NCBI RefSeq assembly: GCF_000387765.1
Contig: NZ_ARZA01000186.1
Span: 1 to 50,196 of the forward strand
Source of the DNA: Caldisalinibacter kiritimatiensis
Lineage (GTDB): Bacteria; Bacillota; Clostridia; Tissierellales; Caldisalinibacteraceae
DNA: 50,196 nt
Direction of reading: 5' to 3'
The notes below the pieces were generated by a model. That model ran no database searches and was not told where the DNA came from. It saw only the letters and a program-made list of their open reading frames with translations. Below, in pieces: positions 34,098 to 44,143 of this stretch. The stretch's first letter is position 1. Every line of letters begins with the position of its first letter. The position numbers and the translations under genes were made by a program.

Positions 34098-35498
34098 TTA
34101 CGCGCTGTAATCCATTTGATTATTTAATAACATTTCTCCTACTTTAAAGATATCTCCAGCTCCCATTGTTATTACTATGTCTCCATCGTCTGCATTTTTA
34201 AATATATATTTAGCTATATCTTCAAAGTCTTTCATATATACTACATCAACATCTTGAGATTTTATTTTATTTACTAAATCTTTAGAGTGTATAATACCAG
34301 TATCCTTTTCCCTTGCAGCATAAATATCAGTAACAATAACTTTATCAGCATCATTGAAAGCATGGCTAAATTCATTAAGTAAAGCTTTGGTCCTTGTATA
34401 AGTATGTGGTTGGAATATACACCACACATTATTAGCTTTTATTTTTTTTGCAGTATCTAGTGTAGTTTTAATTTCAGTTGGATGATGTGCGTAATCGTCT
34501 ATTATTGTTATATTATTGACTTTACCTTTGGTTTCGAACCTTCTATGGGTTCCTGTATAGCTTTTAAGTGAGCTAATTATAGTTTCTGTAGAAATACCAA
34601 TATTATAAGTGCAAGCAATCGCAGCTAATGAGTTATATATGTTGTGAATTCCCATTACACCTAAAGTAACATTTTCTATTAACTTATCTTTTATTTTTAC
34701 GTCAAAAGTAGGGAATCCTGCATTGTTAAATTTTATGTTAGTGGCAGTAATATCACTGTTATTATTAATACCAAATGTTATAACATTACAGTTAGCTTTT
34801 TTAATTACTTGAGACGCATGTTCATCATCATTGTTTATAATTAAAGCTCCATTAGAAGGTATTAAAGAAGCAAAGTCTTTAAAAGTGTCTACTATATGGT
34901 TGATATCTTTGAAGTAATCAAGGTGGTCTTCTTCAATATTAAGTATGATTCCTGTTGTAGGATAAAACTTAAGAAAATTGCCTTTATACTCACAAGCTTC
35001 TGTTAATAAACACTCATTATCTCCAAGCTTTACATTACCACCTATTTGGTCTAGTTTTCCTCCTAAAAGTATTGTAGGAGATATTTCAGAGTTATCCAGT
35101 ATAATAGATAGCATTCCAGTTGTAGTGGTTTTTCCGTGGGTACCAGCTACGGCTATTGAATTTTCATAGTTTTTCATTAGTTGCCCTAAAAACGTGGCTC
35201 TATCTATTGTGGGGATATTTAGCTGTTTCGCTTTCACTAATTCAGGATTATCATTTGAAATAGCAGAAGTATATACTATAAGGTCTATGTCTTTTATATT
35301 TTCTTCACTATGACCTATATAGATTTTTGCTCCTTTTTGTCTTAGCTTCTCTATAATAGGAGAGTATTTCATATCAGAGCCAGAGACTTTATAGCCATTA
35401 GATAAAAGTATCTCGGCTAAAGCACTCATGCTAATGCCACCTATTCCTATAAAATAAACGTGGTTATATTTATGGTTATCTATATTGAAAGTAAACAT
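34098..35498 (-). CDS. murC: UDP-N-acetylmuramate--L-alanine ligase
   Basis: Adds L-Ala to UDP-MurNAc with ATP in cytosolic peptidoglycan precursor synthesis. The 466-residue product shows the N-terminal Rossmann segment VYFIGIGGISMSALAEIL, the ATP loop VAGTHGKTTTTGM, EACEYKGNFL, the mid-domain DDYAHHPTEI and IFQPHTYTRTKAL, all typical of MurC. A GGGAGG site precedes the ATG on the minus strand. Single gene, divergent from purR. Confidence 0.97.
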   Translation of the reverse strand: MFTFNIDNHKYNHVYFIGIGGISMSALAEILLSNGYKVSGSDMKYSPIIEKLRQKGAKIYIGHSEENIKDIDLIVYTSAISNDNPELVKAKQLNIPTIDRATFLGQLMKNYENSIAVAGTHGKTTTTGMLSIILDNSEISPTILLGGKLDQIGGNVKLGDNECLLTEACEYKGNFLKFYPTTGIILNIEEDHLDYFKDINHIVDTFKDFASLIPSNGALIINNDDEHASQVIKKANCNVITFGINNNSDITATNIKFNNAGFPTFDVKIKDKLIENVTLGVMGIHNIYNSLAAIACTYNIGISTETIISSLKSYTGTHRRFETKGKVNNITIIDDYAHHPTEIKTTLDTAKKIKANNVWCIFQPHTYTRTKALLNEFSHAFNDADKVIVTDIYAAREKDTGIIHSKDLVNKIKSQDVDVVYMKDFEDIAKYIFKNADDGDIVITMGAGDIFKVGEMLLNNQMDYSA

Positions 35499-35675
35499 TT
35501 TACAAACCTCCCTATATTAATTAGATAACTATACATATTATTACCAAGTTTTCCACTATTATTATTATATTCCTGACATATAGTTTTGTCACTGTACTGA
35601 TTATATTATAACGCAATATGGTCGAAAGTTAAAAACTGTATAAGTAGATTACAATAAACTATTGAATATTTAAGT

Positions 35676-35719
35676 CATAACGAATAAAATATATATATAC
35701 GAGAAAAACATTCGTGTTT
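35676..35719 (+). promoter_or_regulatory. PurBox-like inverted pair at purR
   Basis: ACGAAT (35680-35685) and ATTCGT (35710-35715) face each other with centres 30 nt apart, each in AT-rich context (CATAACGAATAAA and, on the minus strand, AAACACGAATGTT). This resembles the two inverted PurR boxes (AWWWCCGAACWWT, separated by 16-17 nt) that B. subtilis PurR binds, with CGAA cores kept and outer bases relaxed. The right box ends at the purR ribosome binding site, consistent with autoregulation. Confidence 0.45.
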
Positions 35720-35731
35720 AGGAGGATTAAG

Positions 35732-36556
35732 GTGAGGAAGCTAAGAAGAAATCATAGAATTGGTGCTTTAATGAATATTTTGACTGAAAGACCTAATCAT
35801 ATATTTACATATAATTATTTTACTGAAAGATTTAATGCAGCTAAATCTACAATAAGTGAAGATATTGTTATAGCTAAAGAATTAGTAGAGGAGTTAGATT
35901 TAGGTTGTATAGAGACAATATCAGGTGCAGCTGGTGGTGTTAAATTTGTACCTAAAATGTCTAAAGAAAGGACAAAGGAATTTCTTGTTGAATTAAGTGA
36001 TAAATTCAAGGAGAAGGATAGATTATTAACAGGTGGGTTTATATATATGACAGATATTCTATATTCTCCCAATATTGCCAACTGCATAGGCAAAGTATTT
36101 GCATCAAAGTTCTTAACAGAAGAAATAGATTATGTAGTAACTGTAGAAACTAAAGGAATACCTATATCTATGATGACCGCTCAAGCACTTGATGTTCCAC
36201 TAGTCATTATTAGAAGAAATGCTAGAGTTACTGAAGGACCAACAGTTAGCATAAACTATGTTACAGGGTCTACTAAAAAGATTCAGACTATGTCATTGTC
36301 AAGAAGAGCTATAAAAGAAGGCTCAAAGGTATTAGTAGTAGACGATTTTATGAAAGCAGGGGGAACTGCTAAGGGTATTCAAGATATGATGAAAGAATTC
36401 AAAGCTGATGTAGCTGGTATTGGTGTTTTGATAGCTACAGAGGAGCCTAAAAAGAAATTAGTAGATAACTATATTTCTCTATTAACATTAAAGGGAATAG
36501 ATGAAGAAAAACAAGAAATATACATTGAACCTAATCTTGATATATTAGAAGGTTGA
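35732..36556 (+). CDS. purR: Purine operon repressor
   Basis: DNA-binding repressor of purine genes whose effector is PRPP. The 274-residue product has an N-terminal winged helix (RRNHRIGALMNILTERPNHI, FNAAKSTISEDI) and a C-terminal phosphoribosyltransferase-like domain with the PRPP loop VLVVDDFMKAGGTAKG. The start is GTG 35732, 6 nt after AGGAGG (35720-35725); a frame open from 35714 contains the binding site itself and is rejected. A PurBox-like pair precedes it. It heads the conserved purR-spoVG-glmU-prs block. Confidence 0.95.
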   Translation: MRKLRRNHRIGALMNILTERPNHIFTYNYFTERFNAAKSTISEDIVIAKELVEELDLGCIETISGAAGGVKFVPKMSKERTKEFLVELSDKFKEKDRLLTGGFIYMTDILYSPNIANCIGKVFASKFLTEEIDYVVTVETKGIPISMMTAQALDVPLVIIRRNARVTEGPTVSINYVTGSTKKIQTMSLSRRAIKEGSKVLVVDDFMKAGGTAKGIQDMMKEFKADVAGIGVLIATEEPKKKLVDNYISLLTLKGIDEEKQEIYIEPNLDILEG

Positions 36557-36623
36557 TGGCGTAAATAAAGACGTACAGAAGGATGTAAAAGAAGATGAAA
36601 AAGAACTAAAAAATGGTTAGTGT

Positions 36624-36642
36624 TTAGCGGTAAGTAGTTCGT
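36624..36642. repeat. 19-nt repeat upstream of spoVG
   Basis: TTAGCGGTAAGTAGTTCGT, matching 37157-37175 at 17 of 19 positions. Read on the other strand it resembles the ACTAACTACT blocks of the 41-nt repeat near 45269. Confidence 0.5.
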
Positions 36643-36747
36643 AGAAAATAAAGTTTTTTAAAAAATGATAAATTTTTTTGTAGAAAGATGAATAATTTAA
36701 TATATCAATAACAAATAATGAAAAATATAATAAAATTCCCTTATAAA

Positions 36748-36774
36748 GAAGGATTTTCTATGCTTTTAGAGAAT
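36748..36774 (+). promoter_or_regulatory. Sigma-H promoter of spoVG
   Basis: GAAGGATTT (36748-36756), 11 nt, then AGAGAAT (36768-36774) fits the sigma-H consensus RNAGGAWWW-N11/12-RNNGAAT at every fixed position. It lies 50 nt before the spoVG start. spoVG is the classical sigma-H target in B. subtilis. Confidence 0.88.
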
Positions 36775-36823
36775 ACTAACAATACGAACTAATGACTTAA
36801 CAATGGGGGAAGGTGGTGAATCT

Positions 36824-37102
36824 ATGCAAATCACAGATGTCAGAATAAGAAAAATCAACGAGGAAGGGAAAATGAAGGCCATAGTTTCTGTTACATTCGA
36901 TGATTGCTTCGTGGTACATGATATTAAAATAATCGAAGGACAAAACGGGCCATTTATTGCTATGCCTAGTAGGAAAATGCCAGATGGCGAGTTTAGAGAC
37001 ATAGCCCATCCAATAAACTCTGAAACTAGAGGTATGATTCAAAAGGCTGTGTTTGAAGAGTATGAAAAGGCTTTATCTGAAGAAAATGAAGAAAATGAAT
37101 AG
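36824..37102 (+). CDS. spoVG: Septation regulator SpoVG
   Basis: A small RNA/DNA-binding regulator of sporulation and cell division, 92 residues. [36 protein letters not shown] and [20 protein letters not shown] are diagnostic. The start is ATG 36824, 7 nt after AGGTGG; a frame open from 36803 is rejected. A perfect sigma-H promoter and a terminator make it a single-gene unit. Confidence 0.97.
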   Translation: MQITDVRIRKINEEGKMKAIVSVTFDDCFVVHDIKIIEGQNGPFIAMPSRKMPDGEFRDIAHPINSETRGMIQKAVFEEYEKALSEENEENE

Positions 37103-37110
37103 TAATTAAG

Positions 37111-37135
37111 AAGGGTCTATTAGGACCCTTTTTTA
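37111..37135 (+). terminator. Terminator after spoVG
   Basis: Stem AAGGGTC (37111-37117) with GACCCTT (37124-37130), 6-nt loop, T run to 37135. Confidence 0.88.
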
Positions 37136-37156
37136 CTTGTAAATTAAAGTTAGTTA

Positions 37157-37175
37157 TTAGTGGTAAGTAGTTAGT
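37157..37175. repeat. 19-nt repeat downstream of spoVG
   Basis: TTAGTGGTAAGTAGTTAGT, second copy of the block at 36624-36642; together they flank spoVG in direct orientation. Confidence 0.5.
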
Positions 37176-37440
37176 GGGTGTTTTATAGATAGATTTTATA
37201 ATTATAATAATTTAGAATGTAAAATTAAAGAGGAAATAATTGTATCATACTTATTAGTTAATAGCTAAAAATGGCAATATAATATATAAATTATTAAAAT
37301 TGTTTAAAAGGTATATATTTTTTGTGGAAAATTGTATACAATGTTATGGGAAGTAATTTGAAATAATATAAATGATATACTAATTAAGTCGAATATTTAT
37401 TGAGTATATAAAGAAAAAAATAAAAGAGGGGATGATTAAT

Positions 37441-38832
37441 ATGTTGACTTCCATTATTTTAGCTGCTGGTGAAGGAACTAGAATGAAGTCAAAGCTTCCA
37501 AAGGTTCTACATAAGATTTGTAATAAGCCAATGGTTAATTATGTTATTGAAGCAGCACATAAAGCAAATTTAAATAAAAATATATTAATAGTAGGTCATG
37601 GTGGGGATAAGGTAAGAGAAGCAGTGAAAAATGAAAATGTTGAAATAGTAAAGCAACCTATAGGTGAAGAGTTTCCATATGGTACAGGCTATGCAGTTAT
37701 GCAGGCTAAAGACCATATCAAAGAGAATTCTTATGTTATAATTTTATATGGAGATACTCCACTAATAACAAGTGAAACACTAACTAAATTAATAGAATTT
37801 CATAAGAGTGGAGGATATAATGCAACTGTATTGACAGCAGAATTTGAAGATCCAACAGGCTATGGTAGAATAATTAGAGATGAAAACGGTAATGTAACAG
37901 AGATTGTTGAGCATAAAGATGCTACTGACAAGCAAAAAGAGATAAGAGAAATAAATTCAGGTATATATTGCTTCGATGGAAAGTATCTAAAAAGTGTGCT
38001 AGATAAATTAGATAATAACAATGCACAAGGGGAATATTATATTACAGATGCTATTAAAATTCTAAATGAAGAGGGTTGTAAGATAGGTGGATATAAAATA
38101 GAAGATAAGGTAGAAATTGCAGGGGTTAACTCAAAGGTACAACTTGCAGAAGCCGAAGCAGTAATGAGAAGAAGAATAAATGAAAAACTTCTTATGAACG
38201 GGGCTATAATGATTGACCCAAGTAGTACTTATATAGATAGTGATGTTAAGATTGGTAAGGATACAGTAATATACCCAGGTGTAATAATAGAAGGTAATAC
38301 AGAAATAGGAGAAGAATGTGTTATAGGACATAATAGTAGAATAGTAGACAGTAAAATTGGAGACAGAGTTAACATACAATCTTCAACAATAATAGAAAGC
38401 GAAGTAGACAATGATACTAACATAGGACCTTATGCATATTTAAGACCTAATAGTAAGATAGGTAAATCAGTAAAAATTGGTGACTTTGTTGAAGTAAAAA
38501 ATTCAACAATAGGAGATAAGTCTAAAGCTTCACATCTTGCATATATAGGAGATGCTGAGGTTGGAAAGAATGTAAATATAGGTTGTGGTGTTGTATTTGT
38601 TAATTATGATGGTAAAGTTAAGCACAAGACAATAGTAGAAGACAATGCTTTTGTAGGCAGTAACTCTAATTTAGTAGCACCAGTTATAGTTAGAGAAAAT
38701 GGCTATGTTGCTGCTGGTTCAACTATTACAGAAGAGGTTAAAAGTGGTGCATTATCCATTGCAAGAGCTAGACAGTTTAATAAAGAAGGTTGGGTAGAGA
38801 AAAAGAACTTACAAAGAGAAGAAAAGAAATAA
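37441..38832 (+). CDS. glmU: Bifunctional UDP-GlcNAc pyrophosphorylase/GlcN-1-P acetyltransferase
   Basis: Makes UDP-N-acetylglucosamine for the cell wall: C-terminal acetylation of glucosamine 1-phosphate, then N-terminal uridylylation. The 463-residue product starts LAAGEGTRMKSKLPKVLHK (uridyltransferase loop), has LYGDTPLI (metal-binding Asp), and from about residue 250 hexapeptide repeats of a left-handed beta helix ending in AYIGDAEVGKNVNIGCG and FVGSNSNLVAPV. The start is ATG 37441, 9 nt after GAGGGG; ATG 37432 overlaps the site. First gene of glmU-prs(-pth). Confidence 0.97.
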   Translation: MLTSIILAAGEGTRMKSKLPKVLHKICNKPMVNYVIEAAHKANLNKNILIVGHGGDKVREAVKNENVEIVKQPIGEEFPYGTGYAVMQAKDHIKENSYVIILYGDTPLITSETLTKLIEFHKSGGYNATVLTAEFEDPTGYGRIIRDENGNVTEIVEHKDATDKQKEIREINSGIYCFDGKYLKSVLDKLDNNNAQGEYYITDAIKILNEEGCKIGGYKIEDKVEIAGVNSKVQLAEAEAVMRRRINEKLLMNGAIMIDPSSTYIDSDVKIGKDTVIYPGVIIEGNTEIGEECVIGHNSRIVDSKIGDRVNIQSSTIIESEVDNDTNIGPYAYLRPNSKIGKSVKIGDFVEVKNSTIGDKSKASHLAYIGDAEVGKNVNIGCGVVFVNYDGKVKHKTIVEDNAFVGSNSNLVAPVIVRENGYVAAGSTITEEVKSGALSIARARQFNKEGWVEKKNLQREEKK

Positions 38833-38864
38833 CCTTTAAAATATAAATAATAGGAGGAATTCAA

Positions 38865-39812
38865 ATGAACGTAGGAAAAAGAGACATAAAAGTTTTCGCT
38901 GGAAATGCTAACAAAGAACTTGCAGAGAAAATCTGTGACGAGATAGGAGTACCACTAGGAAATAGTGAAGTGGGTAGATTTAGCGATGGTGAGATATCAG
39001 TTAAAATCAATGAAACAGTGAGAGGTGCAGATGTATTTGTAATTCAACCAACTTGCCCACCAGTAAATGAAAATTTAATGGAATTACTTATACTTATTGA
39101 TGCTTTTAAAAGAGCATCAGCTGGCAGAATAAATGCAGTAATCCCTTACTATGGTTATGCTAGACAAGATAGAAAAGCTAAAGCAAGAGACCCAATCACA
39201 TCAAAATTAGTAGCAGACTTATTAACAAAAGCTGGAGCTGACAGAGTATTATGTATGGACTTACATGCTGGTCAGATACAAGGATATTTCGATATACCTG
39301 TGGACCATTTATTAGGAGGACCAATCCTAGTAGAGTATTTTAAAAACCGTATAGATAAAGATACTGTAGTTGTATCACCTGATGTTGGAGGCGTACAAAG
39401 AGCTAGAAATTTTGCTAGTTTATTAGATTTACCAATAGCTATTATTGAAAAAAGAAGACCTAAAGCAAATGTTTCAGAAGTAATGAATGTTATAGGTGAT
39501 ATTAAAGACAAAAATGTTATTTTAGTAGATGATATTATAGATACTGCAGGCTCTATAACTAAAGCCGCTAAAGTATTAAAAGAATTTGGAGCATTAGATG
39601 TTTATGCTTGTTGTACACATCCAGTTTTATCAGGACCTGCTATTGAAAGAATAGAAAATTCAGTTATTAAAAAGCTAGTTGTTACAGACACTATACCTTT
39701 AGCACCTGAAAAACAGATTGATAAGATTGAAACAGTTACAGTTGCACCATTAATAGCTGAAGCAATCAGAAGAATATATGGAAACGAATCAGTAAGTAAA
39801 TTATTTGATTAG
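38865..39812 (+). CDS. prs: Ribose-phosphate pyrophosphokinase
   Basis: Makes PRPP from ribose 5-phosphate and ATP; PRPP is also the signal read by PurR encoded upstream. The 315-residue product shows [15 protein letters not shown], the flexible loop [14 protein letters not shown], the metal/ATP segment [18 protein letters not shown] and the PRPP loop [11 protein letters not shown] (about residue 220). Ribosome binding site AGGAGG precedes ATG 38865. Co-transcribed with glmU (32 nt gap). Confidence 0.97.
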   Translation: MNVGKRDIKVFAGNANKELAEKICDEIGVPLGNSEVGRFSDGEISVKINETVRGADVFVIQPTCPPVNENLMELLILIDAFKRASAGRINAVIPYYGYARQDRKAKARDPITSKLVADLLTKAGADRVLCMDLHAGQIQGYFDIPVDHLLGGPILVEYFKNRIDKDTVVVSPDVGGVQRARNFASLLDLPIAIIEKRRPKANVSEVMNVIGDIKDKNVILVDDIIDTAGSITKAAKVLKEFGALDVYACCTHPVLSGPAIERIENSVIKKLVVTDTIPLAPEKQIDKIETVTVAPLIAEAIRRIYGNESVSKLFD

Positions 39813-39875
39813 TATTAGCTTTAGACCTAATAGTTGTTATTCTAATGTTAGGTGAAATTTAAGGAGTTGATTGCT

Positions 39876-40436
39876 TTGTTTGCAATAGTTGGTCTAGGAA
39901 ATCCAGGAAAACAATATAGTGGAACACGTCATAATGTTGGATTTGACACTATTGACTACTTAGCAGAGAGAAATAATGTAAACTTAACTAAAATGAAATA
40001 TAATGCAGTTTATGGAGAAACCCATATAGGTGGTCAGAAGGCTATATTAGTGAAACCACTTACGTATATGAATAGAAGTGGAGAGAGTATATTACAGATA
40101 TACAACTATTACAAGATGCCAGCTTCCAATATTATAGTTATATACGATGACATAGATATAGACCTTGGCGTTCTTAGGATTAGACCTAAAGGTAGTGCTG
40201 GAAGCCACAATGGAATGAAGTCTGTTATATATCATTTACAAGATGATAAGTTTCCAAGAATAAGAATAGGTATTGGAAGAAATGAAGGAAATCAAGATTT
40301 AGCAGATTATGTTTTAGGTAGATTTAATAAAGAAGAAAGAGAAATTATAGATGATACAATAGAAAGAGCAGCCAAAGCTGTAGAAATGATTATTACTGAT
40401 GGTGCAAATAAAGCTATGAATGCATATAATGGTTAA
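39876..40436 (+). CDS. pth: Peptidyl-tRNA hydrolase
   Basis: Frees tRNA from prematurely released peptidyl-tRNA. The 186-residue product starts FAIVGLGNPGKQYSGTRHNV (catalytic His), has KPLTYMNRSG, IYDDIDIDLG (catalytic Asp) and KGSAGSHNGMKSV. The start is TTG 39876, 9 nt after AAGGAG (39861-39866); this gives the usual MFxIVGLGNPG opening. A GTG at 39852 would add eight residues but lies before the binding site. In B. subtilis ctc lies between prs and pth; it is absent here. Confidence 0.95.
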   Translation: MFAIVGLGNPGKQYSGTRHNVGFDTIDYLAERNNVNLTKMKYNAVYGETHIGGQKAILVKPLTYMNRSGESILQIYNYYKMPASNIIVIYDDIDIDLGVLRIRPKGSAGSHNGMKSVIYHLQDDKFPRIRIGIGRNEGNQDLADYVLGRFNKEEREIIDDTIERAAKAVEMIITDGANKAMNAYNG

Positions 40437-40498
40437 TATAGGAATAAAATAACTTTCAGAGATTTACAACAACATAAACAAACCATATATGTTCTATA

Positions 40499-40524
40499 AA
40501 GCCTAGGCGTTATTGCCTAGGCTT
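40499..40524. other. Hairpin between pth and mfd
   Basis: Perfect 10-bp stem AAGCCTAGGC (40499-40508) with GCCTAGGCTT (40515-40524), 6-nt loop, no T run. Probably an mRNA-processing or weak attenuator structure rather than a full terminator. Confidence 0.6.
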
Positions 40525-40556
40525 GAGTTGCTTACTTAATTCAAGGAGTTGATGTA

Positions 40557-43500
40557 ATGCCTGATAATATATTTATTAATCAAATTAAGAACCTGTCATC
40601 GTATAAAAATTTGTTAGAAAATATAGAAAAGAAAAACTCTCCTATTGGAATTCATGGTTTATCAGAAGAAAACATTGCTCATATCACATATGGATTAAAT
40701 CAACACCTAAAAAAACAAATTTTGATTATTACTTACGATGAACTTAGGGCAAAAAAATTAGTAGAAGACTTAAAGTTATTTGTAAGGGACAATGTTGAGT
40801 TTTTTCCTTCTAGGCAACTACTATTCTATAGTGTAGATGCATACAGTCATGAGATTTTAAATCAAAGATTAAATGTTTTAGATAGATTAAATAATAATGA
40901 GGATATAATTATTGTTACATCAATAGAAGCTGTTCTTAATAAAATCATGAGACCTGAAGTGCTAACTAAATATAATATGGAGTTAGAGATTGGCTCTATA
41001 GTAGACTTAGACGAGGTAACAAAAAGGTTTATACTCATGGGTTATGAGAGAGTAGATATGGTAGAAGGGAAAGGACAGTTTAGCATAAGAGGAGGAATAA
41101 TTGACTTTTATCCACTAGTGGGCACTAATCCCTACAGAATAGAGTTATTTGATGATGAAGTAGATTCAATTAGAGCTTTTGATTTAAAAGACCAAAGGTC
41201 TATTGAAAATATTGATAAAGTGTATATATCGCCAGCTAAAGAGTTGATAATTGAAGAAGAGTACATTAATGATATTATTAATGGTATAAACAAAGATATT
41301 AATAAGTCAATAAAAAAGCTAGAAAAAAACAAACATATTAAAGCAGAAAAAATAAAGGATAGAATCGATGAAAAATTTAGTGAATATATTGAGTTATTGC
41401 AAAATAGACTAAGTATAGAAAATTTAGACATGCTTATTCCATATATTCCTCATGAATTTACTTCTATTATTAAATATTTAAAAGATGATTCTCTTATAAT
41501 AGTAGATGAGCCACAAAGAATAGAAGAGAATGTAAAGGGAATTGAAAACGATTTTATAAATAAATATACTGACCTTTTTGAAAAAGGAGAAGTGTTATCT
41601 AAGCATGAGAACTTATATAGTTTATATGATAATGTATCAAATCACATAAAGGAGAAAGTTTGCATAACAATAACTGCTCTTCTTAAAAACATTCCAAGAT
41701 TTAAGCCGAAATCAATTATAAACTTTACAGTTAAAGGTATGCAATCCTTTCATAATAAGATTGAATTGTTATCTGATGAACTTAAACAATTTAAATATAG
41801 AGGATATAAAGTAATTATATTAAGTGGAGTAGAGGACAGAGGAAAAAGACTTGTTGAAGCTTTAAAAGAAAAAGGGATTGAATGTAATTATGTTGACAAT
41901 TTAGATAGAGAAATTCTATCCGGTCAAGTTTTTGTGGTTGCAGGTAGTATAAGTAGAGGATTTGAATATCCAGAAATAAAGTTTGCTATTATTAGTGATA
42001 AAGAGGTATTTGGAAACTACAAGAAAAAAAGACGTAAAAAGAAAAAACGTAAGGATACAAAGAAAATAACATCCTTTGCTGACTTAAAAACAGGAGATTA
42101 CGTAGTTCATGAGACCCATGGTATAGGAAGATATATGGGAGTAGAGCAGCTAAAAGTACAAGGAGTAAAAAAGGATTATCTTACAATTAAGTATTCAGGA
42201 AATGACAGGCTTTATGTTCCAGTAGACCAAATGAATTTAATACAAAAGTATATAGGTTCAGATGCAGTGAAGCCTAAAGTAAATAAAATGGGCGGTAGTG
42301 AATGGACTAAGACTAAAACTAAAGCTAAAAAAGCTATTGAAAATATGGCTAAAGAACTCCTTACACTATATGCAAAACGACAAACATATAAAGGATTTGC
42401 TTATTCTAAAGATCAACCTTGGCAAAAACAATTTGAGGACTCATTTCCTTATGAAGAAACTGAAGACCAGTTAAGATGTATAGAAGAGATAAAAGGAGAT
42501 ATGGAAAATCCTAGGCCTATGGATAGACTATTGTGTGGGGATGTTGGGTACGGTAAAACAGAAGTTGCTTTAAGGGCTGTATTTAAAGCAGTATTAGATG
42601 GCAAGCAAGTAGCCTTTTTAGTACCAACAACAATATTAGCACAACAACATTATAATACTATGGTGGAAAGGTTCAGTAAGTTTCCTATCAAGATAGGTAT
42701 GCTTAGCAGATTTAAAACACCGGCGCAACAAAAGAAAATAATAAATGACTTAAAATCAGGAGTATTAGATGTAGTCGTGGGAACCCATAGATTACTTTCT
42801 AAAGATATAAAGTTTAAAGATTTAGGATTACTAATTGTTGACGAAGAACAAAGATTTGGAGTTAAACATAAAGAAGCATTAAAGAAAATAAAAGAATCAG
42901 TTGATGTATTAACTTTAACAGCTACACCTATTCCTAGAACACTTCATATGTCTATGATAGGTATAAGAGATATGAGCGTTATAGAAGAGCCACCAGAAGA
43001 AAGATATCCTGTACAGACATATGTAGTAGAGCATAATCAACAGTTAATAAGAGATGCAATATTAAAAGAACTAAGTAGAGATGGACAAATATATTATGTA
43101 TATAATAGAGTTCAAGGAATACAAAAAGTAGCTTCAGAGCTAAAAAGATTAGTTCCAGAGGCTAGAATAGCAGTAGCACATGGCCAAATGAGTGAAAGAG
43201 AATTAGAAAAGGTAATGATAGAGTTTTTAGAAGGAGAGTACGATATTTTAGTTTGTACTACAATCATTGAAACAGGTTTAGACATACCTAATGTAAATAC
43301 TATAATAGTAACTAATGCAGATAAAATGGGATTAGCTCAATTGTATCAGCTAAGAGGTAGAGTTGGAAGGTCAAATAGGGTAGCTTTTGCATATCTAACT
43401 TATGAAAGAGATAGAGTTTTATCAGAAGTAGCAGAAAAAAGATTAAAAGCTATAAAAGAATTTACAGAGTTCGGTTCTGGATTCAAGATTGCCATGAGGG

Positions 43501-44105
43501 ATTTAGAAATAAGGGGAGCAGGTAATATATTAGGGCCAGAACAACATGGACACATGGCTTCAATAGGTTACGAATTATATATTAAATATCTTGAAGATAC
43601 AATTAAGAAATTAAAAGGTGAAGAAACCTATGAAGAAGTTGAGACTACAATAGAGCTAAATGTAGATGGATATATACCAGATAGATACATCAGAAATGAA
43701 GAGTTGAAAATAGAGATTTATAAAAAGATTTCAGCAATACAGGATAAAGAGGATATATCTGATGTTATAGAAGAAATAATAGATAGATTTGGAGATATAC
43801 CAAAACAAGTAAACAATCTAATAAGGATATCATATATAAAATCATTGTGTAATAAAGCAAATATAGTTTCTATATCACAAAAAGAAGGGTTTATAAAAAT
43901 AGAATTTAGTGACTTTGCTAAAATCACTCCTCAATTAATTAATTATCTTGTTGACGGCTTTGGAAGAAGGATGGAATTCGATGTATCTAGAAAACCGTAT
44001 TTTAAATATAGATTATTAAAGAAAGACCAGAATTATGTACTAGATGCAGTAGAAGAAGTTGTTGGAAAAATTAGTAGTTTCAATGAACAAAAAAATAATA
44101 TATAA
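40557..44105 (+). CDS. mfd: Transcription-repair coupling factor
   Basis: Removes RNA polymerase stalled at lesions and recruits UvrA. The 1182-residue product has UvrB-like N-terminal domains, the RNA polymerase interaction domain from about residue 506 (GDYVVHETHGIGRYMGVEQL), RecG-like motor motifs (Walker A GDVGYGKTE about 660; DEEQ about 761; TATPIPRTL), and the TRCF C-terminal domain from about 1030. A lysine/arginine-rich stretch (KKKRRKKKKRKD) lies just before the RID. Full length. Ribosome binding site AAGGAG precedes ATG 40557. Confidence 0.97.
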   Translation: MPDNIFINQIKNLSSYKNLLENIEKKNSPIGIHGLSEENIAHITYGLNQHLKKQILIITYDELRAKKLVEDLKLFVRDNVEFFPSRQLLFYSVDAYSHEILNQRLNVLDRLNNNEDIIIVTSIEAVLNKIMRPEVLTKYNMELEIGSIVDLDEVTKRFILMGYERVDMVEGKGQFSIRGGIIDFYPLVGTNPYRIELFDDEVDSIRAFDLKDQRSIENIDKVYISPAKELIIEEEYINDIINGINKDINKSIKKLEKNKHIKAEKIKDRIDEKFSEYIELLQNRLSIENLDMLIPYIPHEFTSIIKYLKDDSLIIVDEPQRIEENVKGIENDFINKYTDLFEKGEVLSKHENLYSLYDNVSNHIKEKVCITITALLKNIPRFKPKSIINFTVKGMQSFHNKIELLSDELKQFKYRGYKVIILSGVEDRGKRLVEALKEKGIECNYVDNLDREILSGQVFVVAGSISRGFEYPEIKFAIISDKEVFGNYKKKRRKKKKRKDTKKITSFADLKTGDYVVHETHGIGRYMGVEQLKVQGVKKDYLTIKYSGNDRLYVPVDQMNLIQKYIGSDAVKPKVNKMGGSEWTKTKTKAKKAIENMAKELLTLYAKRQTYKGFAYSKDQPWQKQFEDSFPYEETEDQLRCIEEIKGDMENPRPMDRLLCGDVGYGKTEVALRAVFKAVLDGKQVAFLVPTTILAQQHYNTMVERFSKFPIKIGMLSRFKTPAQQKKIINDLKSGVLDVVVGTHRLLSKDIKFKDLGLLIVDEEQRFGVKHKEALKKIKESVDVLTLTATPIPRTLHMSMIGIRDMSVIEEPPEERYPVQTYVVEHNQQLIRDAILKELSRDGQIYYVYNRVQGIQKVASELKRLVPEARIAVAHGQMSERELEKVMIEFLEGEYDILVCTTIIETGLDIPNVNTIIVTNADKMGLAQLYQLRGRVGRSNRVAFAYLTYERDRVLSEVAEKRLKAIKEFTEFGSGFKIAMRDLEIRGAGNILGPEQHGHMASIGYELYIKYLEDTIKKLKGEETYEEVETTIELNVDGYIPDRYIRNEELKIEIYKKISAIQDKEDISDVIEEIIDRFGDIPKQVNNLIRISYIKSLCNKANIVSISQKEGFIKIEFSDFAKITPQLINYLVDGFGRRMEFDVSRKPYFKYRLLKKDQNYVLDAVEEVVGKISSFNEQKNNI

Positions 44106-44143
44106 TAATAGACAAGTATTGGTCACAAGAAGGAGAGGATAAG

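Larger units (their letters stand above)
37103..37440. other. Intergenic region between spoVG and glmU
   Basis: Holds the spoVG terminator and a 19-nt block (37157-37175) that repeats one upstream of spoVG (36624-36642). The rest is very AT-rich, with no gene recognised. The glmU promoter must lie here but no convincing -35/-10 pair stood out. Confidence 0.5.
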
